Origin: Scopulibacillus_A cellulosilyticus
GTDB lineage: Bacteria; Bacillota; Bacilli; Bacillales; Sporolactobacillaceae
Assembly: GCF_042665295.1 (NCBI RefSeq)
Contig: NZ_JBHTCO010000042.1
Location: 1 to 64,000, forward strand
Reading direction: 5' to 3'
DNA length: 64,000 nucleotides
The notes beneath the pieces are model-generated. The model had not been told where the DNA came from and made no database searches. It saw only the letters and a list, made by a program, of their open reading frames with translations. The position numbers and the translations under genes are program-made. Within the stretch, counting starts at the first letter, position 1, and each line of letters begins with the position of its first letter. Shown here piece after piece: positions 26,743-36,722 of this stretch.

Positions 26743-28230
26743 TTATAAAGTTACGCCTGTTTTAAAGATCGCAATCTCTCTAAAGCCATTTTTTTCGTTA
26801 TTTACAAGCTCGCCACTTGCTACTTTAATGATGTAGTCGATAAAATCCCGCAATACTGCATCAGATGACTCCTCAAGCAATACCCCGGCATTAAAATCAA
26901 TCCAATGCGGCTTCGTTTCAAAAAGCGGAGTATTGGTTGAAACCTTCATGGTTGGCACAAAGGTACCAAAAGGTGTTCCCCGGCCTGTTGTAAAGAGAAC
27001 TATTTGACAACCTGCTGATGCCAATGCAGATGCTGCGACAAGATCATTTCCCGGAGCACTCAAGAGATTCAAACCTCTTTTCTTCAATCTTTCGCCATAT
27101 TTAAGAACGTCCGTAACTGTTGATGTTCCTGCCTTTTGCGTACAACCCAGGGATTTATCCTCTAATGTTGTAATGCCGCCTGCCTTGTTCCCTGGGGAAG
27201 GATTCTCATAGATAGGCTGGTTATTAGCTATAAAATACTGTTTAAAGTCATTAATTAATTCAACTGTTTTTGAAAAAACATCTTCATCTTCGGCCCTTTC
27301 CATAAGAATAGTTTCAGCCCCAAACATTTCAGGTACCTCTGTTAAAACGCTTGTTCCTCCTTGGGCTGCAAGGAAATCAGAAAGTCTTCCAAGCAATGGA
27401 TTTGCCGTAATACCTGACAGGCCATCAGATCCACCGCACTTTAAACCAATCTTTAATTCGGATAATGGTACCTCTTCACGCTTATCATTTTTAGCATTTT
27501 CATAGATTTCCTTTAATAACTTAACGCCTTCCTCAATTTCATTTGAAACCTCTTGGGAAACGAGGAACTTCACTCTTTCTCCATCAAATTCCCCAAGTCC
27601 CTCTTTAAATTCATACAAATCATTATTCTCACAACCTAATCCTAGAACCAGCACCCCGCCAGCATTTGGATGGTGAACCGCATCCTGCAGGATACTTTTT
27701 GTATTGGCATGGTCATCCCCAAGTTGAGAGCATCCATAGTTATGCCTTAACACAAGAATATTTTCAAATGGACTGATATTACCTATTTCTTTTTCAAAAC
27801 ACTTAATAATGGTTTCAGCCACTCCATTCACACAACCAACTGTTGGAACAATCCATAGCTCATTGCGAATTCCAACATTTCCGTTCTTTCGTTTAAACCC
27901 ATTAAATGTTAAATGTTCATTGTGAAACGGATTATTAGTTGGCTTCTTTTTATACTGATAGTTTTGAATTCCGTCCAGATTTGTTTTTGTATTATGAGTA
28001 TGAACATGTTCTCCTGAATATATATCAGTTGTTGCATGACCGATCGGATAACCGTATTTCACGACATGATCATTTTTATGAATATCTTTGATTGCCACCT
28101 TGTGACCCCGCTTCACATCATCCATTAATTCAATCTCATTCTCATTTACTAAAATGGACTGGCCTTTTGCTAAATCTTTTAAAGCGACTGCAACATTATC
28201 ATTTTCATTTATACGGATTATTTCTAGCAT
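26743..28230 (-). CDS. uxaA: Altronate dehydratase
   Basis: 495 residues, UxaA family. It converts D-altronate to 2-dehydro-3-deoxy-D-gluconate (KDG) in galacturonate catabolism. The N-terminal SAF-type domain (1-95) shows DNVAVALKDLAKGQ and the histidine-rich end IYSGEHVHTHN. The long C-terminal catalytic domain holds GFKRKNGNVGIRNELWIVPT, the conserved NYGCSQLGDD and GLGCENN segments, KCGGSDGLSGITANP, and ASAGCQIVLFTTGRGTPFG. It follows uxaB by 3 bases (translationally coupled) and is the last gene of the uronate cluster. The ribosome-binding site AGGAGG lies 10 bases before the ATG. Confidence 0.95.
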   Translation of the reverse strand: MLEIIRINENDNVAVALKDLAKGQSILVNENEIELMDDVKRGHKVAIKDIHKNDHVVKYGYPIGHATTDIYSGEHVHTHNTKTNLDGIQNYQYKKKPTNNPFHNEHLTFNGFKRKNGNVGIRNELWIVPTVGCVNGVAETIIKCFEKEIGNISPFENILVLRHNYGCSQLGDDHANTKSILQDAVHHPNAGGVLVLGLGCENNDLYEFKEGLGEFDGERVKFLVSQEVSNEIEEGVKLLKEIYENAKNDKREEVPLSELKIGLKCGGSDGLSGITANPLLGRLSDFLAAQGGTSVLTEVPEMFGAETILMERAEDEDVFSKTVELINDFKQYFIANNQPIYENPSPGNKAGGITTLEDKSLGCTQKAGTSTVTDVLKYGERLKKRGLNLLSAPGNDLVAASALASAGCQIVLFTTGRGTPFGTFVPTMKVSTNTPLFETKPHWIDFNAGVLLEESSDAVLRDFIDYIIKVASGELVNNEKNGFREIAIFKTGVTL

Positions 28231-28233
28231 GCC

Positions 28234-29715
28234 TCATTCGCCTCCTTGATTTTTCGCTTTTACTTGTAAGACAGTTTCGAGTGCTTCGGTCATGCCTTTT
28301 GTTTCAATTTCATAAAGATACATAGTGACTTTATCCGTTAATCCGGGTACGCTATTTAAATCGATTTCCCAAATCCTTTCATATCCTAATACAGCTGTAA
28401 CGATCTCTCTTGCACTCTCTACTGTTCCATCAAATGCACGCCAATGTCTGCTAAGCAATTCGATTATCTCCCGATTATCCTCGATTTTAATTTCCTCCGC
28501 CCCTCTTTTTCCTTTATAGAAGCAAATAAGAGCAGCTAATGAGAATACGAGTTTTCTAGGCAATTCCTTTTTTAGGTTAAAATACGCCAATAAAGAAGGT
28601 AAATCTCTTGTTTTATATTTAGAGAACGAATTTAGTGAAATACTTAAAAGGAGATGCTTGATAAATGGATTCCCAAATCGTTCAAGAACAGCATTGGCAA
28701 AATTGGTGAGTTCATCGGCCGGCAGATCCAATGTTGGGATAATTTCTTCAAAAATCATTTCTTTGATATAACGCCCCATAACCGGATGTTTAACTGCTTC
28801 AGCTACCGTATTTAAACCATATAAATAAGCAACTGGAGTCATTGCTGTATGGGTGCCATTTAAAATTCTTACTTTTCTTGTCCGATATGGAGTCAAATCA
28901 TCTACAAATAAGGTATTTAACCCAGATATATGGGCTGGGAACTCTTCTCTAATCCATTGCGGCCCTTCAATTACCCATAAATGGAACTGTTCCCCGACTA
29001 CAACCATATCATCTTGGTAACCAAGCTCATTTGTGATTTCTTCAATGGTATCTCTTGGGTAACCCGGAACAATCCGGTCAACAAGACTGCTGCAAAATGT
29101 ATTAGCATCATGAACCCAACGGATGAACCCTTCACCAAGGTTCCAAAGAGAAGCATATTGAAGAATGATTTCCTTTAATTTTTCACCGCTGCGGTCAATT
29201 AATTCACAAGGAATAATAATAAACCCTTTATCCTTGTTACCGTTAAAGGCTTTATATCGATAGTATAAAAATGCTGTTAGTTTTCCGGGGAAGCTTTTTT
29301 GAGGACGATCATCCAACCGGTCTGTCTCGTCATATGCAATTCCCGCTTCTGTTGTATTTGAAAAAATAAAGCGAAGTTCATCATTATGCGCCAGTTGTTC
29401 AAACTCCTCATATTGGGTAAAGAGATTTATTCCTCTGCTTATTGAATGGATCAACATATGCTCCTTAACAGCTTTTCCTTCTTTCATCCCCTGTAAATAA
29501 AGTGTATATAGGCCATTTTGTTCATTTAGCTTTTCAATTTTCTTACTGCCGCGCGGTTGAACAACAACAATACTGCCGTTAAAATCAGCTGTTTTATTCA
29601 TAACTTCTATTTGCCAATCTACAAATGCCCTTAAGAAATTGCCTTCACCAAACTGCAATACCTTTTCTGGATGTTTCTCGTAGTTTTCCACAATACTCTT
29701 GCTTAATTTCTTCAC
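28234..29715 (-). CDS. uxaB: Tagaturonate reductase
   Basis: 493 residues, mannitol dehydrogenase superfamily. It reduces D-tagaturonate to D-altronate with NADH. The N-terminal Rossmann domain shows VLQFGEGNFLRAFVDWQIE and IVVVQPRGS. The C-terminal domain holds the catalytic Lys/Asn/His cluster in YRTRKVRILNGTHTAMTPVA. The GTG at 29715 is chosen because AGGAGG lies 9 bases upstream; the longer frame to 29742 has none. A half-operator (GTTAACATTTT at 29743-29753) lies about 25 bases upstream, so the LacI-type regulator encoded just upstream probably controls it. It is followed after 3 bases by uxaA. Confidence 0.95.
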   Translation of the reverse strand: MKKLSKSIVENYEKHPEKVLQFGEGNFLRAFVDWQIEVMNKTADFNGSIVVVQPRGSKKIEKLNEQNGLYTLYLQGMKEGKAVKEHMLIHSISRGINLFTQYEEFEQLAHNDELRFIFSNTTEAGIAYDETDRLDDRPQKSFPGKLTAFLYYRYKAFNGNKDKGFIIIPCELIDRSGEKLKEIILQYASLWNLGEGFIRWVHDANTFCSSLVDRIVPGYPRDTIEEITNELGYQDDMVVVGEQFHLWVIEGPQWIREEFPAHISGLNTLFVDDLTPYRTRKVRILNGTHTAMTPVAYLYGLNTVAEAVKHPVMGRYIKEMIFEEIIPTLDLPADELTNFANAVLERFGNPFIKHLLLSISLNSFSKYKTRDLPSLLAYFNLKKELPRKLVFSLAALICFYKGKRGAEEIKIEDNREIIELLSRHWRAFDGTVESAREIVTAVLGYERIWEIDLNSVPGLTDKVTMYLYEIETKGMTEALETVLQVKAKNQGGE

Positions 29716-29735
29716 AATTCCCTTCCTCCTATTTA

Positions 29736-29752
29736 TGCACACGTTAACATTT
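29736..29752 (-). promoter_or_regulatory. Putative LacI-type operator before uxaB
   Basis: On the minus strand it reads AAATGTTAACGTGTGCA. One half matches the perfect palindrome upstream of uxaC (AAATGTTAAC), and the other half keeps CG and TG..CA. Confidence 0.55.
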
Positions 29753-29802
29753 TATTAATAAGGTTTTCCCGTTTATAAGTAAAACTACTCATAAACGGGG
29801 AT

Positions 29803-30801
29803 CTACTTTCGGGATGTTACTGACTTTCTAATAATTAATTCTGTTTCAACAAAGACTTTTTTGTCTTTATTTACTTGAGTTTCAACCATTTCAAGAATAG
29901 TTTGTGCACCAAGTTGGCTTATTTTTTCAATGGGTCTCTTAACTGTGGTAAGGGATGGATTTGTATATTGCGCTGACGTAATATCATCAAAGCCAATCAC
30001 CGAAATATCATTAGGCACACTTAATCCTTTTGCAAATACGGTATTAAGAGCACCTATTGCCATATCATCATTAGAACAAAACACAGCTGTTGGCGGATTT
30101 TTTAAGGATAACAGTTTTTCCATAGCATTGTGACCGCTTTGCATATCATAATTCCCGCTAGCAATATATTCTTTTTGCACTGGTATATTATGGTCTATCA
30201 AAGCCTTTAAATAGCCTTCCCGCCGCTCTATTGTTGATTTAAACCCTTTAATCCCTTCTATAATGGCAATTTTCCTGTGTCCATTCTTAATAAGATGCTT
30301 GACTGCATGATAGGATCCTTCACGGTCATTGGACAAAATATTCATTACGGATTGGTCATTGAGCTCTCTATTCAGGACAACAATCGGGATTTTTTGGTTA
30401 ATGACATGGTAGATAAATGAATTATCCACTTCACTTTGACTCATCAAAATAATACCATCAAATCTTTTATTATTAATAGATGAATAGTTCTGATAATCAT
30501 CTATCCCTCGTACAAATAAATTGTAATCTTCATTGATGACACTGTTTACACCTTTTACCGTATCGGTAAAAAAGCTAGGTGACGTTCCGTTTGTTATACT
30601 TGTAAAAAACAATCCAATTGTATATGATTTCTTCATAACAAGGCTTTTAGCATTAAAGTTCGGCGTATAGTTAAGCTGAGAGGCTATTTCTAATATTTTT
30701 CTCTTTGTCCCTGGTTTTATAAGCGGGCTGTCATTTAATGCCCGGGACACCGTTGTATGTGATACATTTGCAAGTTTGGCTATATCTTTAATTGTGACCA
30801 C
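29803..30801 (-). CDS. exuR: LacI-family regulator of hexuronate use (ExuR-like)
   Basis: 332 residues. The LacI helix-turn-helix and hinge are at the N-terminus (MVTIKDIAKLANVSHTTVSR, ALNDSPLIKPGTKRKI, then LNYTPNFNAKSLV). A periplasmic-binding-protein-like effector domain follows, with typical SYTIGLFFTSI, FDGIILMSQ, IKNGHRKIAIIEG, PTAVFCSNDDMAIGA and ISVIGFDDITSAQYTNPSLTTV. It lies between the GPH symporter and uxaB on the same strand. Palindromic TGTTAACGTTAACA-like sites upstream of uxaC and a related half-site before uxaB are its likely operators. The name follows B. subtilis by context; the effector is unproven. Confidence 0.8.
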   Translation of the reverse strand: MVTIKDIAKLANVSHTTVSRALNDSPLIKPGTKRKILEIASQLNYTPNFNAKSLVMKKSYTIGLFFTSITNGTSPSFFTDTVKGVNSVINEDYNLFVRGIDDYQNYSSINNKRFDGIILMSQSEVDNSFIYHVINQKIPIVVLNRELNDQSVMNILSNDREGSYHAVKHLIKNGHRKIAIIEGIKGFKSTIERREGYLKALIDHNIPVQKEYIASGNYDMQSGHNAMEKLLSLKNPPTAVFCSNDDMAIGALNTVFAKGLSVPNDISVIGFDDITSAQYTNPSLTTVKRPIEKISQLGAQTILEMVETQVNKDKKVFVETELIIRKSVTSRK

Positions 30802-31045
30802 TATTCTTCACCTTTTTCCCAACAACCTATTAAAACACTAGAAAGCACTCTCTTTATTATACATTTTTTTGACCTCTCAACCCTAAAAATCTAATGAATT
30901 TCTTAAATCATTTCTTTTATTCCAATCTGTACAATAAACCGTTAAAGAACATTTCTATACGAATAAGACTATACATCTTATCGTCCAATTTTGAACACAT
31001 CTAATTAGCAGGGGACTAAACCCCCTGTAATTCCCCAATCGAATT

Positions 31046-32461
31046 CTAGTGGAAAGTCCCTTTTTCCCAACGGCCGTGGTCCAAATCATTAGCAATATTC
31101 TTAAATTTTTCATCAGGCAAGTTATATAGCAGACCAATAATAATTGCTGCCAGCAGTAAGGCAACCGCTGGATAAAGTGTCATTGTTCCTTTAATTCCAA
31201 GCAGCGTTCCTGCGGATTGATGAGCATTCGCAACATATCCAGTTGCTGCTAGAACACCAGCTGAAACAAGAGCAGCGATTGACTGTGCTATTTTCCGTGA
31301 GAAGTTGAACGCGGCATAGGTAATTCCTTCTTTACGGACACCTGTGTGCCAATGACCAAAATCAATAGAATCCGAAACAAAAGCCCATGTGATACCATTT
31401 GGAATTGCTAAAGCGACATAGCCGATTGTTACCAAAATGATAAATGAATAAATATTTGTTGGGATCACAAAATTTAAACCATCTGCAACGACACCAATAA
31501 GCAAACCAGCCATTGCTGTTCTTTTTTTACCATATCGACGTACCAATATTGGAATCAAAGTAATCCCTGCTACCGAACAGCCCATCTGAATAAAGTTAAT
31601 AATTGGCTGCAAACCAAGGCTGCCAAGATTATATTTGCAAAAGTAAATCATCATTGCGTTATTCGTATTCATTGCTGAAATCGTAAACAAAGTCATAAAA
31701 ATTACGCTCCACAATGGACGGTTAGTAAAAACAACACGAAAATAGTCTTTCATGGTTTGACGTTCTTTGCCCCGGGAGGCTTCAGCGTTAATATGTTCCT
31801 TGGTATTTTTATAGCATATAAAGAAACCGCAAACGCCAATGAAGGCCATAATTGCTGCAGTAACTGGATAGCCTATTTTCGTGCTAGGAAAAAGCATCAA
31901 AACCGGTACAAAGGCAACACCTGTAATCAGCTGAGCACCAATAGATCCTGCCTGCCTTGTCGATGCCATAAATGACCGTTCATTGACATCCCGGGTCATA
32001 ACGGAAGCTAAAGAACCATAAGGAACATTTGTAAAAGAGTATAAAACACCCCATGTCATATAAGTAGCACATGCCCAAACTATTTTCCCTGTCATTGAAA
32101 AGTTTGGCATAGTAAATGTAATTACCGTCATAATTGCCAATAAAATAGACGAAACCATCATTACAGGGCGAAATTTACCGCGTTTACCCGGGTTCCTTGA
32201 ATCAATAATTGATCCTGCCAAAGGATCCATAAAGGCATCAAATATTTTGGTTAGTGAAAAAATTGTTGCCACCGCTCCGGCACCAATGCCTGCAACGTCA
32301 GTAAAAAAATTGGTTAAATAGGCTTGACCTAAATCAAACATAAATCCATTGCCAAAGTCCCCAAATCCGTAACTTATCTTCTCTTTTTTTGGGATATCTT
32401 TTGTTCTATGATCCAAATCGGTATTTTCTTTAACCGGTTTATGTAAAACATTTTCTGCCAT
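31046..32461 (-). CDS. GPH-family sugar/hexuronate:cation symporter (MFS)
   Basis: 471 residues, about 12 membrane helices. The glycoside-pentoside-hexuronide family signature is visible: KISYGFGDFGNGFMFDLGQA and FDAFMDPLAGSIIDSRNPGKRGKFR (shown in two parts, residues about 29-48 and 71-96). A later FVSDSIDFGHWHTGVRKEGI segment is also typical of the family. It sits between uxaC and the LacI regulator and so most likely imports galacturonate or glucuronate (or their oligomers). It is similar in place and type to YjmB of the B. subtilis exu operon. The ATG has a GGTGG ribosome-binding site. Confidence 0.85.
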   Translation of the reverse strand: MAENVLHKPVKENTDLDHRTKDIPKKEKISYGFGDFGNGFMFDLGQAYLTNFFTDVAGIGAGAVATIFSLTKIFDAFMDPLAGSIIDSRNPGKRGKFRPVMMVSSILLAIMTVITFTMPNFSMTGKIVWACATYMTWGVLYSFTNVPYGSLASVMTRDVNERSFMASTRQAGSIGAQLITGVAFVPVLMLFPSTKIGYPVTAAIMAFIGVCGFFICYKNTKEHINAEASRGKERQTMKDYFRVVFTNRPLWSVIFMTLFTISAMNTNNAMMIYFCKYNLGSLGLQPIINFIQMGCSVAGITLIPILVRRYGKKRTAMAGLLIGVVADGLNFVIPTNIYSFIILVTIGYVALAIPNGITWAFVSDSIDFGHWHTGVRKEGITYAAFNFSRKIAQSIAALVSAGVLAATGYVANAHQSAGTLLGIKGTMTLYPAVALLLAAIIIGLLYNLPDEKFKNIANDLDHGRWEKGTFH

Positions 32462-32734
32462 AATTACACCACCTTTATATAGTACGTCCTAAAATTTCAA
32501 TAATTTAAGTCAGGCAAAGTCAAATATGAATCCGTTTTCAAAACTAAAGTCCATTAGGTACCTTCTTATAAACTTTTTTTCGTTAGCTATTGTAATTAAG
32601 TCATTTTTTCAGGCAAATCAATCGGTATAACTTGATAAAATATTTTTTTGGTAGAGTTTCTTCGAAAAGTATGGATTATTACTCATGCCGCTTCAAACGT
32701 AATTAAACCGGCATGAGCATTTGAGACTCCTTTT

Positions 32735-34141
32735 TTATAATTCAAAACCAAAATATTCTTTTGCGTTATCAAACGATATACCTTGAACAATTTTCCCCAA
32801 AAACTCAACATCGTTCGGAACTTCTCCATTTTCAACCCATTCTCCAATAACCGAACACACTAATCTTCTAAAATATTCATGTCTTGTATAAGAAAGAAAA
32901 CTCCGTGAATCTGTCAACATCCCTATAAATCTGCTGAAAAGGCCAACATTTGATAGCGCCTTCATTTGTTCAATCATTCCGTCTTTATTATCATTAAACC
33001 ACCATGCCGTTCCAAATTGAATTTTCCCCGGAATGCCGCCCCCTTGGAAATTACCGATCATTGTAGCAATAACATGATTATCGTTAGGATTAAGAGAATA
33101 GATAATTGTTTTCGGAAGTTTATTTTCCTTTTCTAATTGATTTAACAAACTGGCTAATGGCTTCGCAATTTCTTCATCATTCATTGAATCAAATCCTGTA
33201 TCTGGACCTAATACATCGAACATACGTGAATTATTGTTTCTGAGTGCGTTGATATGAAATTGCATGCCCCAGCCTAATTCTGAATACAATTGACCTAAAA
33301 ACTTTAATGTAAAGGTTTTATATTTTTTTTCACCTTCAGCTGAGACTTTTCCACCTTGTAATGCTTCATTGAAAAACTTTGCAGCCTCTTCTTTAGTGGA
33401 TTCACCATACATCATTTTGTCAATTGCATGGTCGGAAACCCTTCCTCCTACAAAATGAAAAAATCTCACTCTTGACTCAAGCGCTGTCAAAAAGTCATCA
33501 TATGATTCTATTTTTATTTCCGACACGTCTTCTAATTTTCTAACCCATTGAACGAATCCATCACGGTTAATCTCTAAACCTTTATCAGGTCTAAAGCTTG
33601 GCAAAACCTTAACATCAAAATCAGATTCCTCTTTTAATTTCAAGTGATACTCTAAACTGTCTGTAGGGTCATCTGTTGTACAAACAACTTTCACATTGGA
33701 TTTTTTGATGAAGTCCCGAGCTCCAAAGCCGTCACTGTTTAATAAAGCATTCACTTTTTCCCAAATTTCAGGTGCACTATTTTCATTTAGTAAATCGTAA
33801 ACTCCAAAAAACCTTTGCAATTCTAAATGTGTCCAATTAAATACTGGATTCCCTATTGTCATTGGAACTGTCTTTGCCCAGGCCATAAACTTGTCATAAT
33901 CACTAGCACTACCTGTAATGAATTCTTCATCGACGCCATTACTTCTCATCAAGCGCCATTTATAATGGTCACCGTATAACCAAATTTCTGTGATATTTTT
34001 AAACGTCTTATTTTCATAAATTTCTTTGGGACTTAAATGGCAATGATAATCAATTATTGGCATTTCCTTTGCATAATCATGATATAATTTGACCGCTGTC
34101 TCATTTTTCAAGAGAAATTTTTCATCCATAAAGTTACGCAT
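32735..34141 (-). CDS. uxaC: Glucuronate/galacturonate isomerase
   Basis: 468 residues, UxaC (uronate isomerase) of the amidohydrolase superfamily. It converts D-glucuronate to D-fructuronate and D-galacturonate to D-tagaturonate. The N-terminal metal site IDYHCHLSPKEIYENK carries the HxH pair. VCTTDDPTDSLEYH and LPSFRPDK follow, and the C-terminal GMLTDSRSFLSYTRHEYFRR is diagnostic. It is the first gene of the minus-strand uronate cluster. Two LacI-type palindromes lie within 150 bases upstream. No fructuronate branch (uxuA/uxuB) or KDG kinase/aldolase is present in this window. Confidence 0.95.
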   Translation of the reverse strand: MRNFMDEKFLLKNETAVKLYHDYAKEMPIIDYHCHLSPKEIYENKTFKNITEIWLYGDHYKWRLMRSNGVDEEFITGSASDYDKFMAWAKTVPMTIGNPVFNWTHLELQRFFGVYDLLNENSAPEIWEKVNALLNSDGFGARDFIKKSNVKVVCTTDDPTDSLEYHLKLKEESDFDVKVLPSFRPDKGLEINRDGFVQWVRKLEDVSEIKIESYDDFLTALESRVRFFHFVGGRVSDHAIDKMMYGESTKEEAAKFFNEALQGGKVSAEGEKKYKTFTLKFLGQLYSELGWGMQFHINALRNNNSRMFDVLGPDTGFDSMNDEEIAKPLASLLNQLEKENKLPKTIIYSLNPNDNHVIATMIGNFQGGGIPGKIQFGTAWWFNDNKDGMIEQMKALSNVGLFSRFIGMLTDSRSFLSYTRHEYFRRLVCSVIGEWVENGEVPNDVEFLGKIVQGISFDNAKEYFGFEL

Positions 34142-34201
34142 ATGTCCACCATCTTCCTAATAGTTTCGCTTAATGAAAACCCTTCCAAAAATACACAAAA
34201 G

Positions 34202-34217
34202 GTTTAACGTTAACAAA
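34202..34217. promoter_or_regulatory. LacI-type operator 2 upstream of uxaC
   Basis: On the minus strand it reads TTTGTTAACGTTAAAC, one base off the perfect palindrome 63 bases further upstream. Two such sites bracketing the probable promoter suggest looping repression. Confidence 0.6.
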
Positions 34218-34264
34218 ATAAAGGGCAATATAGATGTATATCTATATTTCATTTTGTATCGGTT

Positions 34265-34284
34265 AAATGTTAACGTTAACATTT
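34265..34284. promoter_or_regulatory. LacI-type operator 1 upstream of uxaC
   Basis: A perfect 20-bp palindrome AAATGTTAACGTTAACATTT with the central CG typical of LacI-family operators. It differs from a catabolite (cre) site at the fourth core base, so CcpA binding is possible but less likely than the local regulator. The rest of 34142-34530 holds no gene. Confidence 0.75.
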
Positions 34285-34537
34285 TTCTTGATAATATTTT
34301 AACCCAAAAGAAAATGCCTTTCAATTACTTTTTAAAAAATAAAGATATCTTTATACTACTGGAAACACCGATAGTAATATTTCTGTTACAGATTTGATCT
34401 GATTTCTCCAACTATTTCCGGCCTATTAAAGTGCTTTTCTAAAAACTATCCTTGGATTTTTCTTGTAAATCGCTCTTTAAACTTTCCCGCTTCATCAGGT
34501 GTTCAAAGAATCTTAAAGATTTTACACTCAAAATAAA

Positions 34538-34559
34538 AACCCCATGTAAACATGGGGTT
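34538..34559 (-). terminator. Terminator of mqo
   Basis: A perfect 9-bp stem AACCCCATG / CATGGGGTT, loop TAAA, followed on the minus strand by TTTATTTTG. Confidence 0.8.
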
Positions 34560-34593
34560 AAACAAATAAATAATCAATTATAAAAGATAGCAA

Positions 34594-36123
34594 TTAAAAA
34601 TTCGCCGTTACTTTTGATTCTCTTTGTTCTGTTTGTGGGCTGTTTTCACCTAGACGAAGCGCATTCGATGTTGAGATACTAAGTTCGTTAAAAAGTTCCG
34701 GGTTTTCTACCAGTTTCAATCCATAAGAAGGAATCATTTCTTTAATTTTCGGTTCCCACTCTTTTAGATGTTGCGGGAAGCATTTTTTGATTACTTCAAG
34801 CATGACGTGAACGGCAGTAGAAGCACCCGGAGAAGCGCCGAGCAATGCAGCGATCGAGCCGTCAGCGGCACTGACAACTTCGGTACCAAATTGCAGTGTT
34901 CCTTTACCGCCATCTTCAGTATCTTTAATTACTTGTACACGTTGGCCCGCTACCACGATATCCCAATCTTCGCTTTTAGCATTCGGAATAAATTCCCGCA
35001 ACTCTTCAATACGTTGTTCTTTCGATAACATAAGTTGTTGGATCAGGTATTTTGTTAACGGAATGTTTTTTGCACCTGCCGCTAACAAAGTTAAGATATT
35101 ATTCATTTTTACAGAACGTATTAGATCCATATTTGAACCAGTTTTTAAGAATTTTGGCGAGAAGCCGGCAAACGGTCCAAAAAGTAATGACTTTTTGTTG
35201 TCTATATATCTTGTATCAAGATGCGGCACAGACATTGGAGGTGCACCAACTTTTGCTTTGCCGTATACTTTAGCATGATGCTGCTCTGTAACCTCCGGAT
35301 TGTTGCATACAAGGAATAGTCCGCTTACCGGGAATCCTCCAATATGTTTACTTTCAGGAATACCAGTTTTTTGAAGTAAATGGAGACTTCCGCCGCCGCC
35401 GCCGATAAAGATGAATTTTGCAGTATGACGCTCAACGTTGCCGCTTGCGTTACGCACTTTTAATTCCCACGTGCCGTCACTAGTACGTTTAATATCGTCA
35501 ACCTTATGTTTGAATTTTATATCAACGTTTTTACTCTTTAAGTGGTCAAATAATATGCGTGTTAAAGCACCAAAATTGACATCAGTTCCTGAGTCTATTT
35601 TTGTTGCCGCAATAGGTTCATTCGATGCGCGTCCTTCCATAATTAGCGGAATCCATTCCTTCAATTTTTCCGGATCATCGGAATATTCCATTCCTTGGAA
35701 CAGAGGATTGTCAGAAAGCGCTTTAAACCTTTTTTTCAAGAATTCAACATTTTTTTCCCCTTGTACTAAACTCATATGGGGCAATGGCATGATGAAGTCT
35801 TGCGGATTGCTTATTTGATTGCCGTTAACAAGATAAGACCAGAACTGCTTTGAAACCTGAAACTGTTCATTAATATTGATAGCTTTACTAATATCTATGG
35901 ATCCGTCTGGTTTTTCGACGGTGTAGTTAAGCTCGCACAGTGCAGAATGCCCTGTTCCAGCATTATTCCATTCGTTGGAGCTTTCCTCTCCTGCGTTTTC
36001 GAGTTTCTCAAACACTGTAATTTTCCAGTCCGGTACTAATTCTTTCAAGAGTGTCCCCAAAGTTGCACTCATGATTCCGGCGCCAATTAAGATAACGTCT
36101 GTTTTAGATTGTCTGTTACTCAT
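34594..36123 (-). CDS. mqo: Malate:quinone oxidoreductase
   Basis: 509 residues, FAD-dependent peripheral membrane enzyme that oxidises malate to oxaloacetate and passes electrons to the quinone pool. The N-terminal FAD-binding motif is DVILIGAGIMSATLGTLL. NEWNNAGTGHSALCELNYT is highly conserved in Mqo. A GGGGGSLHLLQKTGIPES segment and the C-terminal GASPGASTAVHVMLEVI are also typical. The gene is monocistronic with its own terminator. It bypasses NAD-linked malate dehydrogenase. Nothing ties it to its neighbours functionally. Confidence 0.96.
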   Translation of the reverse strand: MSNRQSKTDVILIGAGIMSATLGTLLKELVPDWKITVFEKLENAGEESSNEWNNAGTGHSALCELNYTVEKPDGSIDISKAININEQFQVSKQFWSYLVNGNQISNPQDFIMPLPHMSLVQGEKNVEFLKKRFKALSDNPLFQGMEYSDDPEKLKEWIPLIMEGRASNEPIAATKIDSGTDVNFGALTRILFDHLKSKNVDIKFKHKVDDIKRTSDGTWELKVRNASGNVERHTAKFIFIGGGGGSLHLLQKTGIPESKHIGGFPVSGLFLVCNNPEVTEQHHAKVYGKAKVGAPPMSVPHLDTRYIDNKKSLLFGPFAGFSPKFLKTGSNMDLIRSVKMNNILTLLAAGAKNIPLTKYLIQQLMLSKEQRIEELREFIPNAKSEDWDIVVAGQRVQVIKDTEDGGKGTLQFGTEVVSAADGSIAALLGASPGASTAVHVMLEVIKKCFPQHLKEWEPKIKEMIPSYGLKLVENPELFNELSISTSNALRLGENSPQTEQRESKVTANF

Positions 36124-36641
36124 TTTTACCGTCCCTTATACCCTAAAATTTGCAGAAAGGGTGCAGGCGCTCCGGCTTTGGCATAACAGCAAGTCAGGGC
36201 GCGATTAGTCACACACCTTTTCTGGATCATTATTACCTAACTATAGTGTATCACTATTATTAATAGATTGAAATATTTACAATGACTTAATATTTGTTAA
36301 GCTATTTAAAAGTTGGTAAGTTTAGTAGTGACATACTGGAAGGAGAGGACGTTACAAAAGCCTTAACACGGATGCTTATAAGGACCAAAATTTTTATAAA
36401 AACTGATGATTGAATTAAATATGAAAGGCAATTTTTCCTGTGTATATCCTGAATTTTGTCATCCATAATAACGGAAGGAAATTACTTTTCATACAGCTTA
36501 TGAAGGACATTTTGCTTGATATTTTTGAAAAAATGTTCTTCAGGGCCCGCATTATCATTCCGCCATTTTCCCGCTTAAACATGTACCTTCCCTTCCCCAC
36601 TTACTGCTCCCTTATATTTCGCAAATAGGAATAATTAAACT

Positions 36642-36670
36642 TTGACACTCTGATGAAAATAATGTACATT
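36642..36670 (+). promoter_or_regulatory. Probable sigma-A promoter of the riboswitch operon
   Basis: A consensus -35 TTGACA (36642-36647), 17-base spacer and -10 TACATT (36665-36670). The transcript would start about 45 bases before the riboswitch. Between the mqo start (36123) and here no gene could be supported: the short overlapping frames at 36415-36628 have no ribosome-binding site and no recognisable content. Confidence 0.6.
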
Positions 36671-36722
36671 ACCAAATATACGAACGATTTTACTTTATAA
36701 AAATTTAATATACGTATTTTTA

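Noticed and set aside
34265..34284. Catabolite-response (cre) site
   Set aside because: The fourth core base is wrong and the longer palindrome fits a local LacI operator better. CcpA binding is not excluded.
36415..36628. Overlapping frames of about 60 codons on both strands
   Set aside because: No ribosome-binding site, no recognisable motifs, and each is explained by A/T-rich sequence.
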